A stretch of DNA of 64,000 nt. It comes from Anaerolineales bacterium (GTDB lineage Bacteria > Chloroflexota > Anaerolineae > Anaerolineales > UBA11579). The position numbers and the translations under genes were made by a program. The notes under the pieces were generated by a model, which did not search any database, had not been told where the DNA came from, and saw only the letters and a program-made list of their open reading frames with translations. The first letter of the stretch is position 1. Each line of letters starts with the position of its first letter. The stretch is taken from NCBI GenBank assembly GCA_020059485.1, contig JAGVCA010000016.1:115890-179889 (forward strand), given 5' to 3'. Below are positions 49,952-59,035 of the stretch, piece after piece.

Positions 49952-51118
49952 TCAGCGTAACCTGGCAAATCCAGCCGTCAGTTTTTCCAGCGCCAGTTCA
50001 ATATTCTCAAGCGAATTGGCGAAACACAGTCGCAGATACCCTTCACCATACCGGCCAAAGGATCTCCCCGGCAAGAGGGCAACGCCAGCCTCCTCCAGCA
50101 GGAATTCAGCAATTTGGTCGGATGTCCGTCCGAAGGAGGAAACATTCGGGAAGACATAAAACGCACCCTGTGGGACCCGGCATGACACACCGGGGATGCC
50201 ATTCAGGCCAGCCACCAGCACATCCCGCCGCTTGCGGTAGATCGCCACCATCTGCTCGACCTGTTCCTGGTCTCCCAGGACGGCCTCCACGCCCGCCACC
50301 TGGGTAAAATCGGCCGTCGAACCAACCGAATGGGTCTGCAGCAAGGCCACCCGCTCGGCCAGCGCCACCGGCATGATGCCATACCCCAGCCGCCAGCCGG
50401 TCATCGCATAGGTCTTGGAGAACCCGTCGCAGATGATCGTCCGCTCAAGCATTCTGGGGAGCGCGGCGATCGTCGGGGCGGACCCACCGTACACCAGCCG
50501 AGAGTAGATCTCGTCCGAAAGCACCCACAGGTCGCGTTCAATGGCGGCCGCGGCGATATGCTCCAGGGCAGACAGCGGCATCACACCCCCGGTCGGGTTG
50601 CTGGGTGAGTTCAGCAGGATCAATTTGGTCCGCTCGCTCAGCAGCCGATCAAAGGCCGCCAGGTCGAACGAGAAATCCTGACCTTCGACCAGGGGTACCG
50701 GCACCGGCACGCCGCCAGCCACCTCGATCATCGCCTTATAGGTCGGAAAGCCCGGATCCGGGTAGATGACCTCATCGCCGGGTTCTACCAGCGCCAGGGT
50801 CGGGAAGAATAGCGCCGGTTTCGCACCCGGGCCAACCACGAACTGGGCCGGATCGAAGCGCATCCCGCGGCGGCGCCCGGCATCTTCAGCCACGACCTCG
50901 CGCAGACGGCGGCTGCCGGCTGTCGAGGTGTAGCGGGTGTGTCCATCCCGGATCGCCTGGATGCCGGCATCGGCAATATTCTCAAAGGTCGGGAAGTCCG
51001 GCTGACCGATCTCCAGGTGGATGATCGATCTTCCCTGTGCTTCCAGTTTTTGGGCTTTTTCCAGTACGAAGTAAGCGCCTTCGGGGGCCAGGGATTGAAC
51101 TCGTTTAGCAAATGCCAT
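49952..51118 (-). CDS. Class I/II pyridoxal phosphate-dependent aminotransferase
   Basis: 388 aa; LNSPSNPTGGVM, DGFSKTYAMTGWRLGYG. Confidence 0.93.
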   Translation of the reverse strand: MAFAKRVQSLAPEGAYFVLEKAQKLEAQGRSIIHLEIGQPDFPTFENIADAGIQAIRDGHTRYTSTAGSRRLREVVAEDAGRRRGMRFDPAQFVVGPGAKPALFFPTLALVEPGDEVIYPDPGFPTYKAMIEVAGGVPVPVPLVEGQDFSFDLAAFDRLLSERTKLILLNSPSNPTGGVMPLSALEHIAAAAIERDLWVLSDEIYSRLVYGGSAPTIAALPRMLERTIICDGFSKTYAMTGWRLGYGIMPVALAERVALLQTHSVGSTADFTQVAGVEAVLGDQEQVEQMVAIYRKRRDVLVAGLNGIPGVSCRVPQGAFYVFPNVSSFGRTSDQIAEFLLEEAGVALLPGRSFGRYGEGYLRLCFANSLENIELALEKLTAGFARLR

Positions 51119-51233
51119 ACCTGCTCCTGTGATCGGAAACTGCCGTAATGTAGAGAATGGAGGTATCTGGGATTATAATAGCTCTGCGCAAGTAACCGGG
51201 GAGGAACTCCCGAATCAATGTCCGGAGGAAACC

Positions 51234-52091
51234 ATGACAGAACGAAAGAAAGTAACCCTGACAACACTGTATAGCAAAGCCGAAAAGGGTGAACCGATCA
51301 GCTGGCTGACCTGTTACGATTACCCGACCGCCTACCTACAGGAGCAAGCGGGGATCGATATGATCCTGGTTGGCGACAGCCTGGGGATGACCATGCTCGG
51401 CTACGACAGCACCCTGCCGGTCACCATGACCGATATGATCCGCCACACCCAGGCCGTGCGGCGCGGCGCGCCGACCGCCTTTCTGATCGGCGATATGCCC
51501 TATATGAGTTACCAGGCCAGCACCGAGGACGCCGTCCGCAACGCCGGCCGGTTCATGGCCGAAGCCTCCTGCGATGCCATCAAGCTGGAAGGCGGTCGTG
51601 AAATGGCCGACCGCATCCGGGCGATCGTGGCTGCCGGCATCCCGGCCTTCGGACATCTCGGCCTGACTCCGCAGAGCGTTGCCGCCCTGGGCGGATTCAG
51701 GCTGCAAGGCAAAGGCGCCGCCCAGGCCAAACGGATCGTGGAAGACGCCCAGATCCTCGAAGAAGCCGGTGCCTGCGCCATCCTGCTTGAGCTGGTCCCC
51801 GACCGGGTGTGCGAGCTGATCACCAAACGCGCCAAAAATTCCCTGATCATGAGCCTCGGCTCAGGGCCGAATGCCCACGGCCAGCTGCTGATCTACCACG
51901 ACATGTTCGGGCTGTACCCCAAATTCACCCCCAAGATGGCCAAAGTATACGGCAATGCCGGCGAGGTGATCCTCTCCGGGCTGCAGGCCTACAACCAGGA
52001 AGTCAAGGATCAAACCTTCCCGGCAGCCGAGAACTACTTCGGCATGAAAGACGATGAGTTCGAAGCGCTGGTTAAGTCTCTCGACAACTAA
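51234..52091 (+). CDS. 3-methyl-2-oxobutanoate hydroxymethyltransferase-like (PanB family)
   Basis: Start at MTERKKVTL; VGDSLGMTMLGYDSTLPVTMTDMIRHTQAVRRGAP, GHLGLTPQSV, LELVPDR; the usual IGIGAG segment reads MSLGSG. Confidence 0.85.
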   Translation: MTERKKVTLTTLYSKAEKGEPISWLTCYDYPTAYLQEQAGIDMILVGDSLGMTMLGYDSTLPVTMTDMIRHTQAVRRGAPTAFLIGDMPYMSYQASTEDAVRNAGRFMAEASCDAIKLEGGREMADRIRAIVAAGIPAFGHLGLTPQSVAALGGFRLQGKGAAQAKRIVEDAQILEEAGACAILLELVPDRVCELITKRAKNSLIMSLGSGPNAHGQLLIYHDMFGLYPKFTPKMAKVYGNAGEVILSGLQAYNQEVKDQTFPAAENYFGMKDDEFEALVKSLDN

Positions 52092-52118
52092 ACACAATGC
52101 ATTTCAGGAGATGAGCAC

Positions 52119-52745
52119 ATGGATTTAAAATCAATTTTCAACTCGGTCCTTGAGGGGGATGCCGAAGCTGTGCGGACCGGCGTCAATCAGATGCTGGAAA
52201 GCGGCGCTTCGGCAGAGTCGATCCTGCATGAAGCCTTGATCCCGGCGATGGATGAAGTCGGCAAGCGCTTTGAGGAAGGCGACTTCTTCGTCCCGGAGAT
52301 GCTGATCGCCGCGCGCGCCATGCAATCCGGCCTCGGACTGCTCAAGCCCCATCTGGCCGAGGGCGATGTCCAGTCTTCCGGTAAGGTCGTGATAGGCACG
52401 GTCAAAGGCGACTTGCATGACATCGGGAAGAACCTGGTAGCGATGATGCTGGAAGGCGCTGGTTTTGAGGTTGTCGATCTCGGCACCGATGTCGACCCGA
52501 CCAAATTCATTGAAGAGGTCCGTAATGGGGCCCAGATCATCGGGATGTCCGCCCTGCTGACCACCACGATGAACAATATGAAAGCCGTGATCGAAGCCAT
52601 TGAGGATATCGGGATGCGCGAGCAGGTCAAGATCATGATCGGCGGCGCGCCGGTGACCGGCGAATATGCCAAATCGATCGGCGCAGATGGTTTCGCCTCC
52701 GACGCTTCCAGCGCGGTGCGCCTGGCGAAAGAGCTGATGGGCTGA
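52119..52745 (+). CDS. Corrinoid protein of a methyltransferase system (MtbC/MttC-type B12-binding)
   Basis: 208 aa; GTVKGDLHDIGKNLVAMMLEGAGFEVVDLGTDV (DxHxxG base-off cobalamin motif). Confidence 0.94.
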   Translation: MDLKSIFNSVLEGDAEAVRTGVNQMLESGASAESILHEALIPAMDEVGKRFEEGDFFVPEMLIAARAMQSGLGLLKPHLAEGDVQSSGKVVIGTVKGDLHDIGKNLVAMMLEGAGFEVVDLGTDVDPTKFIEEVRNGAQIIGMSALLTTTMNNMKAVIEAIEDIGMREQVKIMIGGAPVTGEYAKSIGADGFASDASSAVRLAKELMG

Positions 52746-52777
52746 ACCGCCTGAGGCATTGAGGAGAACGCCCCCAC

Positions 52778-53629
52778 ATGGAAACCAAGCTCAGTTACAA
52801 AGACAACCAGGTCATCATCAGCCCGGATCAACCGTTCAAGATCATTGGCGAACGGATCAACCCCACCCGCCGCAAAAAGCTGGCCTCCAGCATGGCTGCC
52901 GGCGATTTCAGCCTGGTGCAGGAGGACGCCCGCCTCCAGGTGGCAGCCGGAGCGCACATCCTGGATGTAAATGCCGGTGTGCCCGGCGCGGATGAACCCG
53001 CCCTGATGCGCGGCGCAATGCAGGCTGTGATAGAAGTGGCCGAAGTGCCATTGTGCTTCGACAGCGCCAACCCGGATGCGCTCAAAGCCGCCCTGGAACA
53101 CTACCCCGGCAAGGCATTGATCAACTCGACCACCGCCGAAGAAGAGATGATGGGCCGGATCCTGCCATTGGCCAAGGAGTACGGTGCGGCAGTCATCGGG
53201 GTCATCACTGATGATGCCGGCATCCCGGCCACGCCTGAGGACCGCCTGGCGACCGCCAAAAAATTGATCGACCGGGCCGCAGATTACGGTGTGCCCAAAG
53301 AGGACATCATCATCGACGCCCTCGCCCTGACGGTCGGCGCGGACCACAATGCCAGCCGTGTCACCCTGGCCTCGATCGCCCTGATCCGCCGTGAACTGGG
53401 CGTGAACATCAACCTGGGTGCCAGCAACGTCTCCTTCGGCCTGCCCGACCGGGAATATATCAACACTGCCTACCTGGCGCTGGCGATCGCCAACGGTCTG
53501 ACCACGGCTATCACCGACCCGACCAAGCAGGAGATTTCCCTGACCATCATGGCCTGCGACCTGCTGATGGGCCAGGACGAATATGCCATGCGCTGGATCA
53601 GAGCCTATCGCAAGCGCAACCAGGCCTGA
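52778..53629 (+). CDS. Methyltetrahydrofolate:corrinoid methyltransferase (DHPS-fold, AcsE/MtgA-like)
   Basis: 283 aa; IIGERINPTRRKKL, GAHILDVNAGVPG, CFDSANPDALKAAL, NLGASNVSFGLPDREYIN. Confidence 0.92.
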   Translation: METKLSYKDNQVIISPDQPFKIIGERINPTRRKKLASSMAAGDFSLVQEDARLQVAAGAHILDVNAGVPGADEPALMRGAMQAVIEVAEVPLCFDSANPDALKAALEHYPGKALINSTTAEEEMMGRILPLAKEYGAAVIGVITDDAGIPATPEDRLATAKKLIDRAADYGVPKEDIIIDALALTVGADHNASRVTLASIALIRRELGVNINLGASNVSFGLPDREYINTAYLALAIANGLTTAITDPTKQEISLTIMACDLLMGQDEYAMRWIRAYRKRNQA

Positions 53630-53653
53630 TCTTCTCCGCGCCCGACTAACGAC

Positions 53654-53686
53654 AAAACGCTTCCCGACAACGGGAAGCGTTTTTTT
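53654..53686. terminator. Intrinsic terminator between convergent genes
   Basis: aaaacgcttcccg-acaa-cgggaagcgtttt then ttt. Confidence 0.93.
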
Positions 53687-53702
53687 CTTGATCCCTGAGG
53701 GG

Positions 53703-55025
53703 TCAGTCGATCTGAGTGAGCAGCGTTTCCACCTGCTCCAGTAGGTCGGACATCTCGTGCTGGCGGTAGATGGCCGCGGCCTGCTCCAGGTGTTCGCGGG
53801 CCTCCTGCGGCTTGTCCAGATCCAGCAAGGTCATCCCCAACATCACTCCCTGCTCGGCCTGCAGGCGGAATAGCCCCTGCGCTTCTGCCACCTCGATTGC
53901 CTCGCGGGCATACTTCATGGCTTCTTCCAGCTCGCCAAGTTCGGCCTTCACCGCGCTCAACTTGCCGCCAACCTCCGCCAACCGGGGGGCATTCTGCATC
54001 TGGGCAGCAAGTTGGTATGCCTCGGTCAACAATTCTTCTGCCTTCTGCAGATGGCCGCCAAAATAAGCGGCCAGGCCCTGCTGGGCGATCAGTTCCATCT
54101 GCCATTCCCGATCGTGGACTTCCTTCGCCAGCGCCAGCCCGCGTGCCAGGATCGGTTCGGCGCGATCGAATTCTCCCTGTTCCAGTAAATAGTTGCTCAA
54201 GTAGCGAATATTTTCCGCCTCTGCGCCTGGGTCATTGATCTCGCGCGCCAACCGCAACGTCTGTTCGCCATTGAATAAGGCCATCCCCAGATCCGCTTGC
54301 CGGATGCTGAGTTGCGTGAGTTGCTCAAAGGCAGCGAATTGGATGTTTTGGTTTTGCAGCCGAGCCCCAATGTCGAGGGCGTTTTTAAAGTGTTCTTCCG
54401 CCGCGCCGAAATCATCCGAGCCCAGGTAGATCTGCCCAATTGCCACCTGGTACTGGCTGTTTGCTTCCTGGTTGTTCAGGGCTTTGGCAGCCTCCAGGGC
54501 GATCGAAAAAGATTCCATCGCTTTGTGCGGCTGTTCCATCGCCAGGAAGAGACCGCCCATTAACCCTGAAATGTGCATCTCGCGTTGGTTGTCGCCAATC
54601 TCCGAAGCCTGCCGGTAAGCATGCTGCAGGTCTTTGACCGCTTTCTCAGGCTCGCCGATCCCCAGTTGCAGCTTTCCGAGCTGGGTGTAGGCATCAATCA
54701 TGATCGGAATATGACCGATCTTCTCTGCGAGCTTGCGGGACCGGTTGAATGCCTGGAGAGCCTGCCGGGTATTCCCGATCCGGTTCAGACACAAACCCTT
54801 GACTCCCTCCAAACGGGCCAGGTTGACCTGGTCCTGCATTTCTTTCGCCAGTGAAAGCCCTTCTTCCACATTCGTCAATGCCTTGGGCGCATCCCCCTGC
54901 TTCAGGTACAACGAAGCCAGGCGGGTCAGGCTGTCGAGCAAGCCAGGTTTATCCTGCCCGGCGCGTTGTGTTTCGATCTGTTCAAGCAATCCTTGGACAG
55001 CCTGATCTTCCTCTTTGTTCATCAT
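53703..55025 (-). CDS. TPR repeat protein
   Basis: 440 aa; repeated helical TPR units (A.AL..Y...A....D). Confidence 0.85.
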   Translation of the reverse strand: MMNKEEDQAVQGLLEQIETQRAGQDKPGLLDSLTRLASLYLKQGDAPKALTNVEEGLSLAKEMQDQVNLARLEGVKGLCLNRIGNTRQALQAFNRSRKLAEKIGHIPIMIDAYTQLGKLQLGIGEPEKAVKDLQHAYRQASEIGDNQREMHISGLMGGLFLAMEQPHKAMESFSIALEAAKALNNQEANSQYQVAIGQIYLGSDDFGAAEEHFKNALDIGARLQNQNIQFAAFEQLTQLSIRQADLGMALFNGEQTLRLAREINDPGAEAENIRYLSNYLLEQGEFDRAEPILARGLALAKEVHDREWQMELIAQQGLAAYFGGHLQKAEELLTEAYQLAAQMQNAPRLAEVGGKLSAVKAELGELEEAMKYAREAIEVAEAQGLFRLQAEQGVMLGMTLLDLDKPQEAREHLEQAAAIYRQHEMSDLLEQVETLLTQID

Positions 55026-55039
55026 GGGGATCTCTCCAA

Positions 55040-55288
55040 TTAAGGTGTTGGTGTGACTGACAACTCGTTGGCTTCCTGGGAGGGCGTCGGTTCCATCTGA
55101 TTCCAGTTCTCATACGCTTCAGGATCGACCTCAAAATTTTCCAAGGTTGGTCGGACAAACGCCGGGTTGGCATCACCCCCATCGCCTAGCAAGGCGTCCA
55201 CCCATTGAAAGGCAACCAGGAGTACAGAGATTGCTACAAATCCGAACAGAAGAATATTCTTCAGCCGGTTTCGGGAGTTTTTCGCCAT
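55040..55288 (-). CDS. Small single-TM hypothetical protein
   Basis: 82 aa; MAKNSRNRLKNILLFGFVAISVLLVAFQW; overlaps the end of the RdhC-like gene. Confidence 0.6.
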   Translation of the reverse strand: MAKNSRNRLKNILLFGFVAISVLLVAFQWVDALLGDGGDANPAFVRPTLENFEVDPEAYENWNQMEPTPSQEANELSVTPTP

Positions 55289-56511
55289 TTCTTCCAGACC
55301 TCCAATACCCAGCGGCGGACCTCGGTGATCACATCATAAACCGGGTCCAATGGACAGAGAAAATTGCAAAACGGGCGATACATCACCAGGCTGGCAAGTA
55401 CCACCAGGATCAAAAAAATGAACTGAATGGTGGTGCCTTTCAGGTCAAACAATGTGGCAAATGGTTCGTATCCGGCCACGCCCGGCTGGCGCAAGGCCAG
55501 GCCCAGTACCACAGCCGTGAATGCCAGCCCGCGTTGCAACCAGGTGAACAGGTCACGGTATTCGCGCGGTTTGTACAGCCTGGCATTGGTCAATTGCGCC
55601 AGCAGTTCCTGGAATGCGCCAAACGGACAGAACCAGGCGCAGTACGGGTTTTTGGCGTCCACCGTCGTGACGAACAGGATCCCGCCGATCAGGATATACC
55701 AGTACAGGTTGGATTGCCAGTCCGGCCAGAAACCGCTGAGCAGCGAGATCACCATAGAGATCGTAAACGGTGCGGTGTAGATAAATCCGACCACCACCAG
55801 GCCGGTCAGCAGCGTTCCCCAGCGAATACGCTTTTTCCACTGGCTGCTGCGGATCTTATGCCCAAAGTATCCAGCCGTGTACAACCCCAACAGGCTGATC
55901 TCCGGCCAGCCGAACTTGATCGGTTTCTTTTCGGGCGTAAGAGGCGCATCCAGTCCATCCCTGGCGATCAACCGGACCGCTTCGCGGGCCGCGCCAGCCA
56001 CCCCCTCCGCGCTCAGTGTCGCCCCAGAGACCGCATCCACCCCGTTCCCGATCGTCAGGTCAGCGGTAAATTGCTGGCCGGTGAACTGATCGACCAATCC
56101 GGCGTTATCGATCAGGCGGAAAAACCCGGGCGACTCTCGCTGCTGCACCAGATACACGCCGATGATCTCACCGGCGGGATCGATCCCCACCAGCATCTCG
56201 ATCGGCCCGGCATAGCCAGCCGCTTCGGCAGCAGCGGCATAACCGACGATCTCGCCATCCGCATCATATCCCACAAACAGCCTGCTCTCGCTCTCCACCC
56301 TGACCGTCCCGGGCAGGACCTCAGGAACCAACGGCAGTATCTCCACGCCGCTGTTGAAATAGCCGAACAGCCAGGCAACCAGGGCAATGGCGAAACTCGC
56401 CACCAGCACTGCCCGGCGCTGTCGAAGGTCCTTTTGTCTCCGGGGAGCAAGGCCTGGTTCAATATTGGTAATTGCGATCAGGTCTTCGGTCATGTTCGGA
56501 TTTTCTCTCAA
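55261..56511 (-). CDS. RdhC/NosR-like membrane protein with FMN-binding domain and 4Fe-4S motifs
   Basis: 416 aa; flavinylation-type motif DAVSGATLSAEGV; multiple TM; CAWFCPFGAF and CNFLCPLDPV. True start may be MTEDLIAI at ~56493. Confidence 0.82.
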   Translation of the reverse strand: MRENPNMTEDLIAITNIEPGLAPRRQKDLRQRRAVLVASFAIALVAWLFGYFNSGVEILPLVPEVLPGTVRVESESRLFVGYDADGEIVGYAAAAEAAGYAGPIEMLVGIDPAGEIIGVYLVQQRESPGFFRLIDNAGLVDQFTGQQFTADLTIGNGVDAVSGATLSAEGVAGAAREAVRLIARDGLDAPLTPEKKPIKFGWPEISLLGLYTAGYFGHKIRSSQWKKRIRWGTLLTGLVVVGFIYTAPFTISMVISLLSGFWPDWQSNLYWYILIGGILFVTTVDAKNPYCAWFCPFGAFQELLAQLTNARLYKPREYRDLFTWLQRGLAFTAVVLGLALRQPGVAGYEPFATLFDLKGTTIQFIFLILVVLASLVMYRPFCNFLCPLDPVYDVITEVRRWVLEVWKKWRKTPETG

Positions 56512-56524
56512 TTGATAAGAAACA

Positions 56525-56555
56525 AAGAGGGAGGGATGTTGACACCCTCCCTCTT
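56525..56555. other. Stem-loop between rdhB-like and rdhC-like genes
   Basis: aagagggaggg-atgttgaca-ccctccctctt, 11-bp stem; no strong U-tract. Confidence 0.65.
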
Positions 56556-56589
56556 CATTATAATCTACGCCAGTCTTTTGCAGCCAGGT

Positions 56590-56796
56590 TTATCCCTTGG
56601 GGGTGCGGACGATCCAGACAACGACGCCTGCGATCAGCAGCACAAAGAATACCACCCAGAAGATCACCGTAGCGGTCGACTGAAGTTCCCGCGCGCTCAT
56701 CAGCGCATTCTGCAGCATAAAGATCTCAGCCAGCAGCCACAACAGCCACAACAGCCATTCTACGACAGGACGAGGTTTGATATTGATCCCAAACAT
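56590..56796 (-). CDS. Small membrane protein, candidate reductive dehalogenase anchor (RdhB-like)
   Basis: 68 aa, mostly hydrophobic helices; directly abuts the rdhA-like gene. Confidence 0.65.
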   Translation of the reverse strand: MFGINIKPRPVVEWLLWLLWLLAEIFMLQNALMSARELQSTATVIFWVVFFVLLIAGVVVWIVRTPKG

Positions 56797-58212
56797 TTAA
56801 CCCTCCAATACCGATGCATCGGTGCTGAAACCATATTCCGGCAGATCCAGGTTCCACCACTCTTCCGGGTCAGCCTGAACGCCGTAGCCAAAAGCGTCGT
56901 CCATCGAGCGATAGAAACCGTCCAGGGCCGGCATGGTGGCGATACCGAAGCGCACCCAGTCGTGGATCCAGGCCTTGTCTTCTTTCGAAAACGGACACAC
57001 CGCAAAACAGATCGTGCAGTTGTTGGTGGATGTGCCGTTCCAGTAGGTCATGCACTTGACGGCATCTTCAAACCATGCCTTATGACCGGGGACATTCCAC
57101 CCGCCAGCGATCTGCCAGGTGGGTTCATCCTCGAAGGAGAGGGCTCCGGACGGGCAGGCTTCTGCGCACTTCTTGCAAGATTTGCAGAATTCCATGATCC
57201 CGGCATCGATCGGTTTGTCTTCGGCCAGCGGCAGGTCGGTGATGATCTTGAAAATGCGGACCATCGGGCCGTATTCGGGGGTGATCACCCGATTCATGCG
57301 GCCCATCTCGCCCATCCCGGAGAGCACGGCATATGCAGGGGTAACTGCCAGCGCATTGATCGAGGCTTCACCCAGCGCCTGGTAACCCAGACCGCGCAGA
57401 AATTCCTGCGTCACGCCCTGAGTGCGGCGGCTCCGGCCGTAGGTGGCCAGTGTCGTTTGGCAAGCGGTGTGGGTCGGAGAGCGCCGCAGCGTCTCAGCAG
57501 ACATCTGCATCGCATAGCAGACTACCCATTCACACTTCTTGGGGATATAACGGGCGTTCTCATCCTCGTAGGCCTGCTCTTCATCTGTGAAGATCAGTTC
57601 CTTGCCATCCGGATCATGCGAGTAAATGAACTTGCGGGTGTCATCGGTCAACTTGTGAATGGTAACCGTTGCCGCGCCGAAGTGCCGCATGGCCGCCCGG
57701 AGCATCTTGGCGGCTTCTTCCGGTGTGCCCGTCCACTTGGGAACACCAAGGGTTTCGGGGGTGTCGGCTTTTTGCGGGCCGAGGAAATATGTCTCGCCGC
57801 GCAGGTCCCACATCTGGGCATTGTAGATTGCCTGGTCTTTGTGAGAATAACCCGGTGTGCCGTTCGCGAGGCGTTCGGCTTTCAGTTTGGCGCCGCTTTC
57901 GGCCAATTGTCCGGGCAGGTCTGCCCCGCCGTGGATGCCCAAACCAGGACCGCGCACGGTCACAGTCTGCTCGCTGAAGCGCTCGTACACATTGTAGTCG
58001 ATCTCGGTGGTCGGCTCGTCAACCGTCTTCACCCACCAGGGGCGTTTTGGTCGGCCGGCCGGGTCTGAGAATTCCGCTTTCGACATCTTTCGGGCGGCAG
58101 GGGCGCTCTGGGGAGCGGCGGCAGTCGTCGCAACTGCAGCTGTACCCAGACCCAAACCCGCCAAACGCAGGAATTCCCGACGGCTAAGCTTTCTCTTCGT
58201 TTTATCTTCCAT
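56797..58212 (-). CDS. Reductive dehalogenase catalytic subunit-like protein (TAT-exported, two 4Fe-4S motifs)
   Basis: Start chosen at MEDKTKRK (AAGGAG upstream). TAT motif SRREFLRLAGLG; CKSCKKCAEACPSGALS and NNCTICFAVCPFSKED; WIHDWVRFGIATMPALDGFYRSMDDAFGYG C-terminus. Confidence 0.87.
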   Translation of the reverse strand: MEDKTKRKLSRREFLRLAGLGLGTAAVATTAAAPQSAPAARKMSKAEFSDPAGRPKRPWWVKTVDEPTTEIDYNVYERFSEQTVTVRGPGLGIHGGADLPGQLAESGAKLKAERLANGTPGYSHKDQAIYNAQMWDLRGETYFLGPQKADTPETLGVPKWTGTPEEAAKMLRAAMRHFGAATVTIHKLTDDTRKFIYSHDPDGKELIFTDEEQAYEDENARYIPKKCEWVVCYAMQMSAETLRRSPTHTACQTTLATYGRSRRTQGVTQEFLRGLGYQALGEASINALAVTPAYAVLSGMGEMGRMNRVITPEYGPMVRIFKIITDLPLAEDKPIDAGIMEFCKSCKKCAEACPSGALSFEDEPTWQIAGGWNVPGHKAWFEDAVKCMTYWNGTSTNNCTICFAVCPFSKEDKAWIHDWVRFGIATMPALDGFYRSMDDAFGYGVQADPEEWWNLDLPEYGFSTDASVLEG

Positions 58213-58372
58213 TGTACAAATCTCCTTGCAGACCATGAGTAGTGGCAGTGGTCTATCACCATCATGATAGCAAAGAGCATTAATTTTGTATGTCAGGGGA
58301 AACAAGCGATCAAGGTCAGGAAATCCACCAAATCATGTGGGGTTTTTCCTGACAAACGGTTCAGGCAGGGAT

Positions 58373-59035
58373 TCAGTCTTTCAAATTATCAAGGATCCCC
58401 AATTTGACCGCGAAACGGACCATCTCGCTGCGGTGCTCGATCTCGAGCTTTTCGAAGGCCCGTTGCCGGTAGGTGTCCACTGTCTTGGGGCTGATGATCA
58501 GTTTATCGCCGATCTCCCGGCTGGTGAACCCCATCGCGGACAGTCTGAAAACCTCTTGTTCGCGTTCGGTCAGATCCTGGAAGCGGATCTCCTCACTGGT
58601 GCCTTCTTCCACATAGGTCGCGATCAGCGCGGTCGCCGCCACCGGATGCAGGTAACGTTCTCCGGCATGGACCGTACGGATGGCATCCAGCAGGCTTTCA
58701 TGGGTAGTGGATTTAGGCACATAGCCATCGGCGCCGGCTTCGATCGCATTAATCACAAATTCCTTGCTGGAATGCATCGACAGGACCACAACTTTCATCA
58801 GAGGCATCTGCTGTTTTAACTGGCGTGTGACCTCGATCCCGCTGATATCCGGCAACCCCAGGTCCACGATCGCGACATCCGGCGAGATCGAAGCGACCAA
58901 TTCAACCGCCCGCTGCCCGGTAGCCGCCTCGCCGACCACGGCCAGGTCCGGCTCGGATTCCAACAGCAAGCGCAGACCATCGCGCAGCACCTGATGGTCA
59001 TCCACCAGCATCACCCGGATCCTGTCAGATCGCAT
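58373..59035 (-). CDS. NarL/LuxR-family response regulator
   Basis: 220 aa; receiver MLVDDHQVLRDGL and HTH LTEREQEVFRLSAMGFTSREIGDKLIISPKTVDTYRQR. Confidence 0.96.
   Translation of the reverse strand: MRSDRIRVMLVDDHQVLRDGLRLLLESEPDLAVVGEAATGQRAVELVASISPDVAIVDLGLPDISGIEVTRQLKQQMPLMKVVVLSMHSSKEFVINAIEAGADGYVPKSTTHESLLDAIRTVHAGERYLHPVAATALIATYVEEGTSEEIRFQDLTEREQEVFRLSAMGFTSREIGDKLIISPKTVDTYRQRAFEKLEIEHRSEMVRFAVKLGILDNLKD

Noticed and set aside
55147-58068. 973-aa plus-strand ORF
   Set aside because: Antisense shadow across rdhC-like, rdhB-like and rdhA-like genes; the minus-strand frames carry the motifs, start sites and RBS.
58213-58372. Cobalamin riboswitch upstream of rdhA
   Set aside because: A GACCACTGCC-like stretch was noticed, but the B12-box and other core segments are absent and the leader is too short.
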